Shown one piece after another: positions 42,026-51,923 of a stretch of DNA of 64,000 bases. The stretch is from Archegozetes longisetosus (taxonomy: Eukaryota > Arthropoda > Arachnida > Sarcoptiformes > Trhypochthoniidae): assembly GCA_018873245.2 (NCBI GenBank), contig JAEMBT020000007.1:11491129-11555128 (forward strand). The letters are read 5' to 3'. The notes beneath the pieces were generated by a model. It saw only the letters and a program-made list of their open reading frames with translations, was not told the DNA's origin and did no database searches. The number at the start of each line of letters is the position of its first letter. Positions within the stretch are counted from its first letter, which is position 1. The translations under genes and the position numbers were made by a program.

Positions 42026-42057
42026 TTTGGCTCTATTTGGCTCTATTTGGCTCTATT
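42026..42057. repeat. (TTTGGCTCTA)3 tandem repeat in hamlet 3' region
   Basis: Three exact copies of a 10-mer, about 90 bases after the hamlet stop codon and before the likely poly(A) signal, so probably in the 3' UTR. Confidence 0.9.
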
Positions 42058-42068
42058 CCATTCTAACT

Positions 42069-42074
42069 AATAAA
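42069..42074 (+). terminator. Likely poly(A) signal of hamlet
   Basis: AATAAA lies 130 bases after the hamlet stop codon, the first canonical hexamer downstream. A later AATAAA near 42842 is an alternative. Confidence 0.45.
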
Positions 42075-43252
42075 TTGATTCAAAGGAGTATATTTCAGAA
42101 GTTACTTTTGTTTATATGAATCAACTCTTGAAAACTGTTCAAACTTTCTATAAAGATCAGGAACCAGAATATGAAACATTGATAACACACTTTAGATCCT
42201 AACTATTGATCATTTGAGATATAGAGACAACATTCGAAAACCAAATTTGCTTAACGTGTTCATTATTGCTATTGATTTTGATTTTGTTTTGTAATCATAG
42301 TATTGTTTTTCTACATCTAATTACTATTATAGTTTGATTAAATTCGCACAAAATCTATTCTTAAGATACAACCATCGAAAATATGTTATCGATTTTGTTT
42401 GTCTTAGAGTTAACCCAAAGAGCGACACAACTGAAACGCAAACCCAAAAGATTAAAACTTTGTTTCGTATAAAAAGATAATTTATATTCATATTTAGTTT
42501 GTAAAACTTATACATATTATATATTATATATAGTTATAATTATTATTTTTATTATCAAATTAGTAGTGAATTCAATGTTTATCTGACTTTCTTTGAATAC
42601 ACTTTTGTATTATTTTCATTCATTATTATTATTCAACTGAATGTAATTTAAGCCCAAATTGTTGACTCGTTAATGATCTTTTTAGAAAAATTCATTATAT
42701 CATTATATTTGTTTAAATAATTACATCTAAACTGATTTGATTGAGAGAAAACTGCAGCAAATCTACTTAATTAATGCATCAATAAATTAATAGGTCATTA
42801 GTACTTATTCAATAATTATAACTGATTTTAACGTTTCACCCAATAAAGTGACAAAAATTACTTCTTATCGTTTAAGTTATTTTTACCTTTTTCTCAATAC
42901 TTTATTGTAATTAGCAATTGTTTCCTCGTTTCTCATTTTTAAACATTTTCAATTAAGTTAGTAAAGGGTATCGATTCGTCCTTCAATATCCACTGCAAAG
43001 CGTGCGCTTAATTACTAGTTTGGTACGATTACAATTAATCAAATAAGTTTCAAACCTTTAATTATGGATAAGTTCAATTATTTATTGCTTTCTATGTATG
43101 ATAATTGTTCAAATTAAAGGCTTAATATGACGGTTCTTAAAAACTTAAATATTTCAAATAAACTTATAAAACGTGCAAAAATTCCTAAACTATAAATATT
43201 GAATTCAAATATTAAACTAAATATAGATAAAAATGATATACTCTAAGAAGAA

Positions 43253-43912
43253 TTATCTTCTGTTGGCTACAACTTTATTGAGAATTGTCTTATAGGGTGA
43301 TTGATGGCATTGCGGATAAGTTGTGGCGCAATCGATTTGCATCATTCCGTTAATCCAGGCGCGAGAATAAGGATTTGCCAAGTTTAGAAAAAAAGCACCC
43401 GAAATTTTTTTAGCCCATTCGTTAATCGAAGGAATTTTAGTAGCGATATATGTTGACACTTCACACACACCCCGATATCGACACTCTTGTTCGGGAATAT
43501 GCAAATAAGTGGACATTTTACTTGATAGTTTGTTGATTGACGCGTAGACTGTTTCGTAATCAAAGTCAAGTGACGCCATCCGACCACTTCTAGCCAATAG
43601 ACCATTCGTGAGACCAATCGCTACTAACGCTTGCGGAAAAAACGTTGACAGTAACCAAACACCAGCTACGTAAAAAATTCCTAACTTCAGAGCTGTTGAC
43701 ATACTCATTGAAGTTATGGCAGTCGCCAATGGATTGAACAAAAATGGAAGTGTTCGACCTTTTGTGTTATAAACCACTGAAATGCCTGACTTTTCCGCCT
43801 CATCCATCATCGATTCAATATTCGAAGGCTCATTTGCTGTTAATAATGCTGGCAATGAGATCATTAAAACAATGAAAAAAAGAACTAATTTTGTGCCGTA
43901 CATTTCAATCAA
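43253..43912 (-). CDS. Secreted DM4/DM12-like arthropod protein (219 aa)
   Basis: A single-exon frame of 219 codons. An N-terminal hydrophobic signal peptide (about residues 6-26) is followed by an acidic stretch, a second hydrophobic segment (about 65-105) and a Cys-containing C-terminal half. The C-terminal pattern CRYRGVCEVSTYIATKIP, then YSRAWINGMMQIDC and YPQC, resembles the DM4/DM12 family (PF07841) of arthropod secreted or membrane proteins, whose hallmark is C-x(2-3)-R-x(2)-CE and later paired Cys. The function of that family is not established. Met4 is an alternative start. A TATA box 92-99 bases upstream supports the gene's 5' end. The family call rests on the Cys motif and is moderate. 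Confidence 0.7.
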   Translation of the reverse strand: MIEMYGTKLVLFFIVLMISLPALLTANEPSNIESMMDEAEKSGISVVYNTKGRTLPFLFNPLATAITSMSMSTALKLGIFYVAGVWLLSTFFPQALVAIGLTNGLLARSGRMASLDFDYETVYASINKLSSKMSTYLHIPEQECRYRGVCEVSTYIATKIPSINEWAKKISGAFFLNLANPYSRAWINGMMQIDCATTYPQCHQSPYKTILNKVVANRR

Positions 43913-46115
43913 TTTGTAGAATTAAAATATAAACTCAATTGTTTAGTAACTAATGCGTCTTTAAAACTAACGTAAAATGTGTCTGAATATGTTCGAGTCA
44001 TTCTTTATATAACTTCAGTTTTGTCTTATGAATAATACTAGCGATCAGTTGAATATTTCGCAAGTGACGAACTATTTATTATGATTTGACTTTGAACTAG
44101 AATTGCTCATAGATCAACTCACGAGAAACTTCACTGAACTTTACAGAAAATATATTTGAAGGTAGTGAGTCAATAATAAATAACTTTTACTGCTGATGAA
44201 AGACAGATAAGTGTTTTTTCTCGATCTTATGTTTGCAAGTCAGATTAATAATTATTCAATTTTGATGGCATACTTTTCAAAGCCTTTTCATATTAGACGT
44301 AAGATTTATTACTATTGAGTTGAAGTAACGTTCAATTTGAATAAATTAGTGACTCTCTAACTTAAATTACTAATCAAACGATTAACCAATTGTCAATCAT
44401 TAGACAATCACAGTTTAAACTTTGCGAGTTTCAGTTTCAATATTCTATCAGAGATTAAGTTTTGTATTAATTAAAATTGGCTTTTATTCAATATACAGAT
44501 AACATTACAAGTGAACAATTAAGTTACGATTGTTGTGTTGTCAAATAAAATGAAAAACAAGAGTTTAAATATCTGCTATTATATTGGTTGCAATCAGTTT
44601 AAAAATGGATATTTGCGTTTAATTTATTGATAATATGTCGCAATTGAGTTCTCATTGAATTAAGTTTAATTTTGCGAGAAAATGTCCATTCATGTGACGT
44701 TCTAATTTATCTATTTAATTAGTTAACACATCTCTTTGAGTGCAGTGAAAATGCTATAATTGTACTTGTTTGCAGGCATGGTCTGTATTATGAGATGAGT
44801 CCACATCAGCTTCTCATTAGTCTCATATTTGAGTCCTTAGCGAAAAAACTATGGCATCAACTTGGTCATACTTGACCGGTAACATGACAGCTCCTGAAGA
44901 ATTGAACCATCTTGTCAGAAGTGATTGAATTGTTTTGACTAGTTTCTGTCATTGTGATGGACAGGCTTTCAATTGCAGTATAAGCACATTGGCCAGAAAT
45001 GAAACGAGTTAGTAAACATACAGATTGAGACTAAACATTGTTTTTTAATTCATTTCTACTATAAATTGAGGAATATTCGACGATTGTGTTCTATAAAAGA
45101 ACAATAAACTAATTATTTGAAACTTAGATGGTAACGAACTTGCCCTCTCACCACTACCATAACGTAATACTTTGGACTCCATCTCAATGTCCATTTGCGT
45201 CCTCATTAGCTTACAATTTGAGGATCCACTTCAAATCTTGCTCACTACAAGATTTCACTGTTCTCTAAATTAGTAGATTATCACTTCAATAAAGCCAACA
45301 ATAGATATCGACTTAAACTTTACAAATGACACCAATGAGTGAGTCATATATATTAATGACTTTCAAATAAATTGATCGATCTTTTCGAGACTCTTGAACC
45401 CAATCAAGTATTCGATTATGAAGTTTATCGCAAAGGAGTGCGTTATCTCTCAGATATGGCAAACATATCCAGTGTTAGTTCAAGTTTAAAGTATGATTCA
45501 ATATAATTGTGGACTTGAAAACATCGTTATCTAACTTCGTATTCTACAAGATTCAATAAGTGAGCCAAACCTGCAGCTCAGAACTATGACTGCAACACAA
45601 CACAACTCTTTATTTGCTGTCAAACTAAGCTTAAGCTTTTATATCTTCCTTCAGTGACAATAGAAACAATCGGACAACACTTATTCGACAAATATCTTCC
45701 AATTTACGTTATTGATTATGTTTCAAATAAGAAATAAAATTAACGACGAGAATCAAAAAATATGATTGCACTATTTTTGAGTCTTCTGTTGGATACAAAC
45801 TCAAAATTAATCTCTTAATGTTGCAGTTGCAGTAAATCAACTTGAGGAGTAATTCTGTCGGACTAGTGCAAAACTATTATATAGTAAATAGTTTTTAGTT
45901 GAAAGACTCAAAGTCGTCAAACGCCACAGTAGATATTGGACCTTTTAATATTGATTGTCAACCTCCAGGGGGGCAAAGGTTTATAAGGAGATGATAGAAT
46001 AATGTGATCAAAATCTTTAAAACTTTCTCATACTTTGTAATACGTGTATTGGTATATTAATTTAAAAGAATAGCAGTTTTCAGAGTTTAGTTCATTGGAA
46101 TAATCTATTTTTGCA
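43913..46115. other. Intergenic, AT-rich
   Basis: Apart from the TATA box I see no gene that can be supported. A 48-codon open stretch at about 45361-45504 (+) reads LIDLFETLEPNQVFDYEVYR and looks mildly coding, but it has no splice context or known domain. Confidence 0.4.
44004..44011 (-). promoter_or_regulatory. TATA box of the DM4/DM12-like gene
   Basis: On the - strand this reads TATATAAA, followed by G. It lies about 95 bases before the ATG at 43912, leaving room for a start site about 30 bases downstream and a 5' leader of roughly 60 bases. Confidence 0.45.
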
Positions 46116-46636
46116 CTGACTAGGAAGGTTTTTTGGGTGTCACAAAGCAATTTTAATTATTTTTGGCTAAAACATACATCAATATAAGTTGTTTAAAATT
46201 ATGAAAAAATTAGCTGCGAAGATTATATTTCTAATGTTTAAATTGCAATTTAATTAAAAGTACTTAATATGAGCAATAATGGTAATCTATTATAATAGTA
46301 TGTCTATTATAACAACAATAGGCGTACCATTCTAGTCCTATTATAAAAGTTTACTTGAATTCAGGTATCAATTATGAAACTTATATTAAAATTCAGCACA
46401 ATAATCAAATAAAAGCAATTTTAATGATTGCAATAAGAGTTCAATATATTTAGTAGATGTTGTTACGGCAATACAATTATTCTTCAGAGGCCCGCTTATT
46501 AATACTCAATTTATAAAATAAATTTAGCAGCTTAGTAGCTAATTTTTATGAAATTTTCAATTACTTATATTGACGCATATTTTAGCCAAAAATAATAAAA
46601 ATTGCTTTGTGACACCCAAAAAACTTACCTAGTCAG
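46116..46636. mobile_element. Non-autonomous TIR transposon (MITE), possible TA target site
   Basis: Terminal inverted repeats of about 105 bp (46116-46220 and 46532-46636), roughly 85% identical, begin CTGACTAGG and share TTTTTTGGGTGTCACAAAGC. The 521-bp element has no open frame. The outer CTGACTA/TAGTCAG pair is itself a palindrome. Either it is the TIR end, or the element entered the centre of a CTGACTAGTCAG target and duplicated TA, as Tc1/mariner elements do. Divergence between the arms suggests it is not recent. Confidence 0.75.
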
Positions 46637-46659
46637 ATAAATCACAGGAACTGTTTGTG

Positions 46660-47168
46660 TTATTTAGCTGATTAGCAATAAATGTATGCAACACATGATT
46701 ATTACATGATTAATTCAGTTTTATTTATATAGTTTAAAACGAAGTTGTTTCTCAATTGTACATTATCGGTTCAGCTTTACTGCATATAATGAGCTGTAAT
46801 TCTTAGTAAATTTGATTTCTTAATTTATTGCTTAGTTCCATGTTCATTATTGATTTTTATTTCAGTTTAGTTTTGGTTATTTTATAATTAACTATAACGT
46901 CAGAGATTTTTTTGACTTGACACAGTCGGGTGTTATAGCCAATTGTAAAATAATCAAAAGTAATCTCGATAAAACCAACAGTGAACATGAAACTAAGCAA
47001 TAAATTAAGAAATCAGATTTACTAAGAATTACAGCTCATTATATGCAGTAAAGCTGAACCGATAATGTACAATTGAGAAACAACTTCGTTTTAAACTATA
47101 TAAATAAAACTGAATTAATCATGTAATAATCATGTGTTGCATACATTTATTGCTAATCAGCTAAATAA
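46660..47168. mobile_element. Near-perfect 509-bp palindrome (fold-back MITE)
   Basis: The outer arms of about 188 bp (46660-46847 and 46981-47168) are inverted copies that differ at about two positions. The inner 55 bp continue the symmetry at about 75% identity, leaving a loop of about 34 bp at 46898-46931. The ends read TTATTTAGCTGATTAGC. No open frame. No clear target duplication is seen, although TA or TTA at the ends is possible. Read-through RNA would form a long hairpin. It lies 23 bp from the previous element but shares no sequence with it. Confidence 0.8.
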
Positions 47169-47280
47169 AATTGTTCTAATCTTTATAATGTTAAGGCAAA
47201 CACGTAGTAAATCAAATTTTTCAACGAAAGATTCAAGCAAGAATCATATTTTCATATTCAAAAGAAATTGTCAACAGTGT

Positions 47281-47341
47281 ATGTGAACCCGACTCTATTC
47301 TACTATAGTGGTCAGTACACTAACCACTTGGCCACCTAGGA
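47281..47341 (-). repeat. tRNA-like pol III promoter head (degenerate SINE or tRNA pseudogene)
   Basis: On the - strand an A box (TGGCCAAGTGG, 47324-47334) is followed about 46 bases later by a partial B box (GGGTTCAC, 47283-47290). This is normal tRNA A-to-B spacing. The acceptor stem does not pair, so it is not a functional tRNA. The sequence after it is AT-rich without a clear tail. tRNA-derived SINE heads look like this. Confidence 0.4.
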
Positions 47342-48089
47342 AGTTAAATAATCGACGCTTTCAAACTGATAGATTGAGCAGCTTTTTTACTTTATTTATA
47401 TTCTCTAAATAGACGACTTTAAAGTCAAATAAAATCAAAATCAAAAGTTACATTAATCCTAGCCATAGGGGGTCTACAGGTCAGTGTTGGACTTTTTGGC
47501 ACTCAACTCATCAAAAATTTGATTTGTTTAATCATAGTAGCGTTTACCAGAAAAGTGCATGTATTGCAAATAAGCCTAAAATTTGATTCGATATAGCTTT
47601 TATCAAACCTTAACATATAGTGGGACAAAATTCATCAATCCTTAGTGCATACAAAGTGAGCCAAAAGTGTGGCTTCGACTCTGCGGGGAGCCTTAACTCT
47701 TTTCTTACCTATTTCAATGATATGGGCCTACAATTCATTTGGCGTTTGACGACTTTTGAGTCCGAAACTAAATTTATGACACCAACTCTGCGCACTGGTG
47801 TCTATGTATGATATATCTCAAAGTTTATTGATTTTCAATTAATCATAAAAGTTTAACTTTTTGTAAAAAGTTTAATAACTTTTGTTAATACATAAGCTTA
47901 CGAAAGGCCTCATCCTAAACTCGACCAAACTTTGTCCATTAAGTCTCGGTTTTCTCAAATGATTGAATTCAATAGCTTATTTGATTAATAAGCAATTTGA
48001 GGGATCGAAACGTCGAATCCAATCCATAGTTAGCAACCTAGGTGTTTATCTCAATGCATTAATAAATGCGTTACTACGGCTCCTCTTTG

Positions 48090-48149
48090 TTTGATCAAAA
48101 TTCATTTGATCAAAATTCACTTAATCAAAATACATTTGATCAAAAACCC
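48090..48149 (+). repeat. Left 15-bp iteron array (4 units)
   Basis: Tandem units of TTTGATCAAAATTCA with a few changes in units 3 and 4; each has the palindromic core TTGATCAA or a variant. Part of the 48078-48772 element. Confidence 0.8.
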
Positions 48150-48715
48150 TGTTTAACTACCCCGAGAGTGAATTGAGCCCTGTATTCAATAATGAATTAC
48201 TCTGATTTGAAATACCCATTTTATGACACTTTCTAGGAGTTACTCAAATAAAACTAGTATGATATACTTGCAATTTTTATTTTTGCATCTGTAATAATCT
48301 TTATCTTTATATGAACTATACTTTTGGTAAATATAATAATCAACAACTACTGAATCAATTGATATAGTAGACTTGATAAAATAAAGCGAAGCATTCATTA
48401 TAATTGAGAAAAATCACCAATTTATCAACGAAGTTATTTGACTGAAAACTAATATGAATGAAAGTTATATGAGTTTTATTATTTAAATACTAGTTAATTA
48501 AAAATAATCTGTGAAAGTCACGTAGTCTCTATTCCTTAGGGACAGCTCTGGTATTTAATCTAAGATTTCTTTAATTTCTGAAACACGTCATTTCGTGATT
48601 ATTCATTAATCTCACAAATTAAATCTGAATCCAGTTGAGAGTTTAGTTTATTTTTGAGTTTGAAAACGGGATAATTTTTTTGAGAATAAACAACTTAGGG
48701 GGTTGGAAACAGAGT

Positions 48716-48760
48716 TTAATTTTGATCAAATGAATTTTGATCATGTGAATTTTGATCAAA
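48716..48760 (-). repeat. Right 15-bp iteron array (3 units, inverted)
   Basis: Three units of the same 15-bp repeat in the opposite orientation to the left array. Part of the 48078-48772 element. Confidence 0.8.
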
Positions 48761-48813
48761 CGAAGTGCTCCCGTTACTACATATGAAACCGTTTATGAGA
48801 AAGTGAGTGAGGG

Positions 48814-48846
<33 letters not shown>
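48814..48846. repeat. (GA)n microsatellite
   Basis: GA run about 35 bases beyond the right target duplication of the iteron-bearing element. Confidence 0.9.
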
Positions 48847-48847
<1 letters not shown>

Positions 48848-49061
48848 TTGCAATACATTAAAGTTGATATTTAAAAGCACTAAAATGTTTAGTAATAACT
48901 TATAAGTTAAATATATAACTTTATGAATAAACATTGATATAAATGTTAGAACCTTTTGATAGTACACTATACTATAGTACATTTTATATCAATCTCTATC
49001 TTTCACAAGCGCTTTCATATTAGTATTTGACAATGCAAATAAACCAGTGCTCATTTATGTA

Positions 49062-49162
49062 CAGCTTTTAGTGCTTGCAGTGCTTGCAGAGTTTTAAGGG
49101 GGGTTATGTAATACGCGTAGAAGCTGGCCCCCTTAAAACCCTCACACCCTAAAAGCACTGCA
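49062..49162. repeat. Small GC-richer fold-back repeat
   Basis: Imperfect inverted arms (49062-49105 and 49126-49162) share GTTTTAAGGGGG and TGCAGTGCTT, with a 9-10 base insertion in one arm. The left arm also has a direct double of GTGCTTGCA. It is much more GC-rich than its surroundings, probably a MITE remnant or a very short fold-back element. Confidence 0.5.
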
Positions 49163-49490
49163 TCAACTAGAGTTTTCGTTTAAATGTTCGATATCATAAA
49201 ACTTGAGTGAAGTGTCCGAAATAGCTTTTGACTTATTTGATAATCACTTAATTTCCACTTAAATTATTCATAGTTTCTATATTTCAAAATTACAGCTTGT
49301 GTTCTGAAGAGAATTGAAGTACACAGTTACTTTTATAATATTGTGCACACTCTTATAATAGCAGTGTTCAATTAAGTTATGTCGAGATCGTGCTCAGTTA
49401 ATAATATAAGCTACAACTTAGATATTATTCAAACTAAATTTCAGTTAAGCTTTTAAACATTTGGTCAAATTTGTGCAAAAGTCAATAAAA

Positions 49491-51238
49491 ATGATTTACT
49501 ATCTATTACTAACATCAATAGTTCTGAATTTGAATGTAATAACGGTATCATCGTATGATTACTCAAACCTAAAACTTGTATTAGTTGTAAGTACTAAAAA
49601 CTATTCACTCATAAAAACTCTATTTTTATAAATTGACCTGTAATTTCGTTCTCGGGTTTCGAAAACTTTAAGGTTCACAGACATGGAGACAGAGCACCAT
49701 TGTTTTCATATCCATCTGATCCTTACTCAACTCCAGATTTGTGGCCGAACGGTTTCGAACAGTTGACTTCTGTAAGTCTTTATTTTTTTGTAAAATTATA
49801 TTCGAATTGAACACAAAACTGGAAAATATTTGAAATTGAATTAATAGAAAGGAAAAGAGCGAATGTTTGAGTTGGGCAAATATATCCGTAAGCGATATAA
49901 GAAGTTTTTGGGAACATCTCCTCGAGAAGTTTATGTCAGGAGCTCTGAAGTTGATCGATGTCTTGAAAGTGTTTCATTAGCTGTCGCTGGACTTTATCCA
50001 CCGAAAGGAAGGTATCAGTAACTTCTTGACCACTAAATACATTGAATTTCTGAATGAGGCCTTAATTCAAGGTATAAATTGATTATTAGGTGGCAATGGA
50101 ATGATCATTTAGGCAAATTATGGCAACCGATTCCGATTCATACAGTGAACAAATCACACGATGGAGTATTCAATTTTTTATACTTTAAATAGTTTGATAT
50201 AACACTGAGTCTTATGCTTTAGATGTTATTTCCGAGCTCTGTATGCCCGCTCTCTGATAAAGAGAACGATAAGATTGTCAACTCTAAGATGGTGAAAAAA
50301 TTCATGCACAAACGGAAAGTCAGTCTTAGTATTGTCTTTCATTACTATATCTATGTATTTAAATAACACTTTGATTAAAATTGAAGGAATTGCTAAAATT
50401 TGTTTCCAAAAACTCTGGTCTCAAAGATATGAGTGATTACAAGACAGCCAGAAATTTGTTTAATACTCTCGAAATACAAAGATCACACAATTTTTCATTA
50501 CCAAAATGGATCAACGCTACTGTTTTCGAGAGTCTTCGCGAATTTTACGAAATTTCCTTTCACTTTGAATACTCAACAGAATTAAATCAACGATTAAGAA
50601 CAGGTTTGAATTAAAAAGTTGAATAATTTTGTCGAACTATGGGTAAATTTGATTGTTCGTTGATTTTAGGCTTACTTCTCAAAGATATGGCGAATCGGAT
50701 GAAACAATCGATCATTGATATTAAATACAAGATTTACCTATATTCGACTGTAAACATATTTGATAATTAATATTTTGACTTATTCTAAAAATATTAAACT
50801 TTTGTTAACTCTACGATAGCACGACACACAGATCGTCGCACTTCTCAAAGCGCTTAAAATATTCAACATGAAATCTCCACCATTTGGTATAATTTCAATC
50901 TTGTTCTAATCAAATGCAAACTTATTTAGCCAATCACTACTTTAATACTAATATCAGGTGCGGCTGTATTTTTCGAGTTATATCAGGTTCAGAACAATCA
51001 CATACTTGAAGTTCATTACTTGAACGTAACAGAATCTCAAAAGTCTTACTCAATGGATTTACCCGAATGTTCAAACGAAAACAAGGAATGCCATTTCAGC
51101 CAGTTTTTCGATTCAATTAAAAGATTTTTACCAAACAATTGGCAACAAGAGTGCAACGCTATCTCTCATCATCAAAGCTTGTCCACAATAAGTCAAGATT
51201 CAAAATCGTCTAAAAATTGCAACAAAGATGAACTTTGA
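49491..51238 (+). CDS. Histidine acid phosphatase (lysosomal/prostatic type) with C-terminal KDEL, 391 aa
   Basis: Nine exons join in phase: 49491-49586, 49673-49771, 49848-50011, 50090-50165, 50223-50318, 50387-50603, 50670-50749, 50820-50886, 50958-51238. Introns are 57-86 nt. An N-terminal signal peptide (about 1-20) precedes VHRHGDRAP; His36 is the predicted nucleophile. ELGKYIRKRYKKFL, VYVRSSEVDR, LWQPIPIHTV and STHDT (His277-Asp278, proton donor) follow, all in the order of human ACPP/ACP2. N-glycosylation sites include NKS, NFS, NAT and NVT. Known family reaction: hydrolysis of phosphomonoesters in a secretory or lysosomal compartment. The C-terminal Cys pattern (LPECSN, ECHFSQFF, NWQQEC) also matches the family. 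The last four residues, KDEL, are an ER-retrieval signal not usual in this subfamily. The length is typical. It is followed 685 bp later by TRAPPC8. Confidence 0.92.
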
Positions 51239-51923
51239 CTTACTTTAAGACAATTTTCTATTTGCTTATTACTTATTTGAAATATTGTATAATGTAATCG
51301 AAAACCTATATTCATATAAATTGCTTTTATTCATGTTAATTATTTTGCACCAAATTTGTTGACTACTTATCAAGTTAATATCAAATAAAACATATAATTA
51401 ACGCTCAAATTACGGTAAGTGTAAAAAGTTGAAAAATCAATCAAAAAGCTCAAATTATTGTATCTGTTGCGATTGAGAAAAAGATAACTACTACTAAAAA
51501 ATCTAAATGTCTGTTTACGATAGCAATCGATATCTATTGCAAACCAATAAATGGAAGCACGGCTTTTATGAGCCATTTATCACTTCTCTAATGACTTTTA
51601 GCCGTAAAAAGGCTTCAGTATCTGAGCTCAAATCGATTAAGTACGAAGAAAAAGTCTGATCTGTGCTAATCATCAATCAACTGAATTAATTAATATTAGG
51701 CTTTGAAATGTTTGACAACTTTGAAAGAAGATAAAAGTTTTTGAACAAGTTTGTGGATCGCGAGATAGCGCCCTATTCGCGACCACATCATATGTTTCAT
51801 TAAAATCAAATACAAATTTATATTTTATTAAGTGTTGACTAATTTTTTAATTGACTTGTTTTAATTGACAAAATAGTAGATTAGACTTATTTATAAATTA
51901 GTTAAATAAATAGAATTCTAGAA
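51239..51923. other. Intergenic between acid phosphatase and TRAPPC8
   Basis: 685 bp of AT-rich sequence holding the phosphatase 3' UTR and presumably the TRAPPC8 promoter. No TATA box in a convincing place and no further gene. Confidence 0.5.
51384..51389 (+). terminator. Likely poly(A) signal of the acid phosphatase
   Basis: AATAAA 145 bases after the stop codon, the first clear canonical hexamer on this strand downstream. Confidence 0.4.

Larger units (their letters stand above)
41940..43252. other. Intergenic between hamlet and the - strand secreted gene
   Basis: Holds the hamlet 3' UTR and probably the 3' UTR of the convergent - strand gene (TTTATT on the + strand near 43080 would be its poly(A) signal). 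A 10-bp tandem repeat lies at 42026-42057. I see no other gene. Confidence 0.5.
48078..48772. mobile_element. Non-autonomous DNA transposon with 8-bp target duplication and 15-bp iterons
   Basis: GTTACTAC occurs at 48070-48077 and 48773-48780, directly abutting both ends. The ends form short imperfect inverted repeats (GGCTCCTCTTTG and GGGAGCACTTCG) that become perfect in GTTTGATCAAAATTC. Just inside, four 15-bp units (48090-48149) and three inverted units (48716-48760) of TTTGATCAAAATTCA type form subterminal arrays, as transposase-binding sites often do. An 8-bp duplication fits hAT, P or Merlin-like elements. No transposase frame in the 695 bp. It contains 48816-adjacent (GA)n only outside its right end. 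Confidence 0.7.

Noticed and set aside
44775-44880. Possible exon reading HGLYYEMSPHQLLISLIFES after a TTTGCAG acceptor
   Set aside because: It stops soon, has no partner exon, and the similarity to known small mitochondrial proteins was too vague to support.
48716-48982. 88-codon - strand frame ending in repeated FDQNS
   Set aside because: The repeat is the translation of the transposon iterons, and the rest crosses a GA microsatellite.
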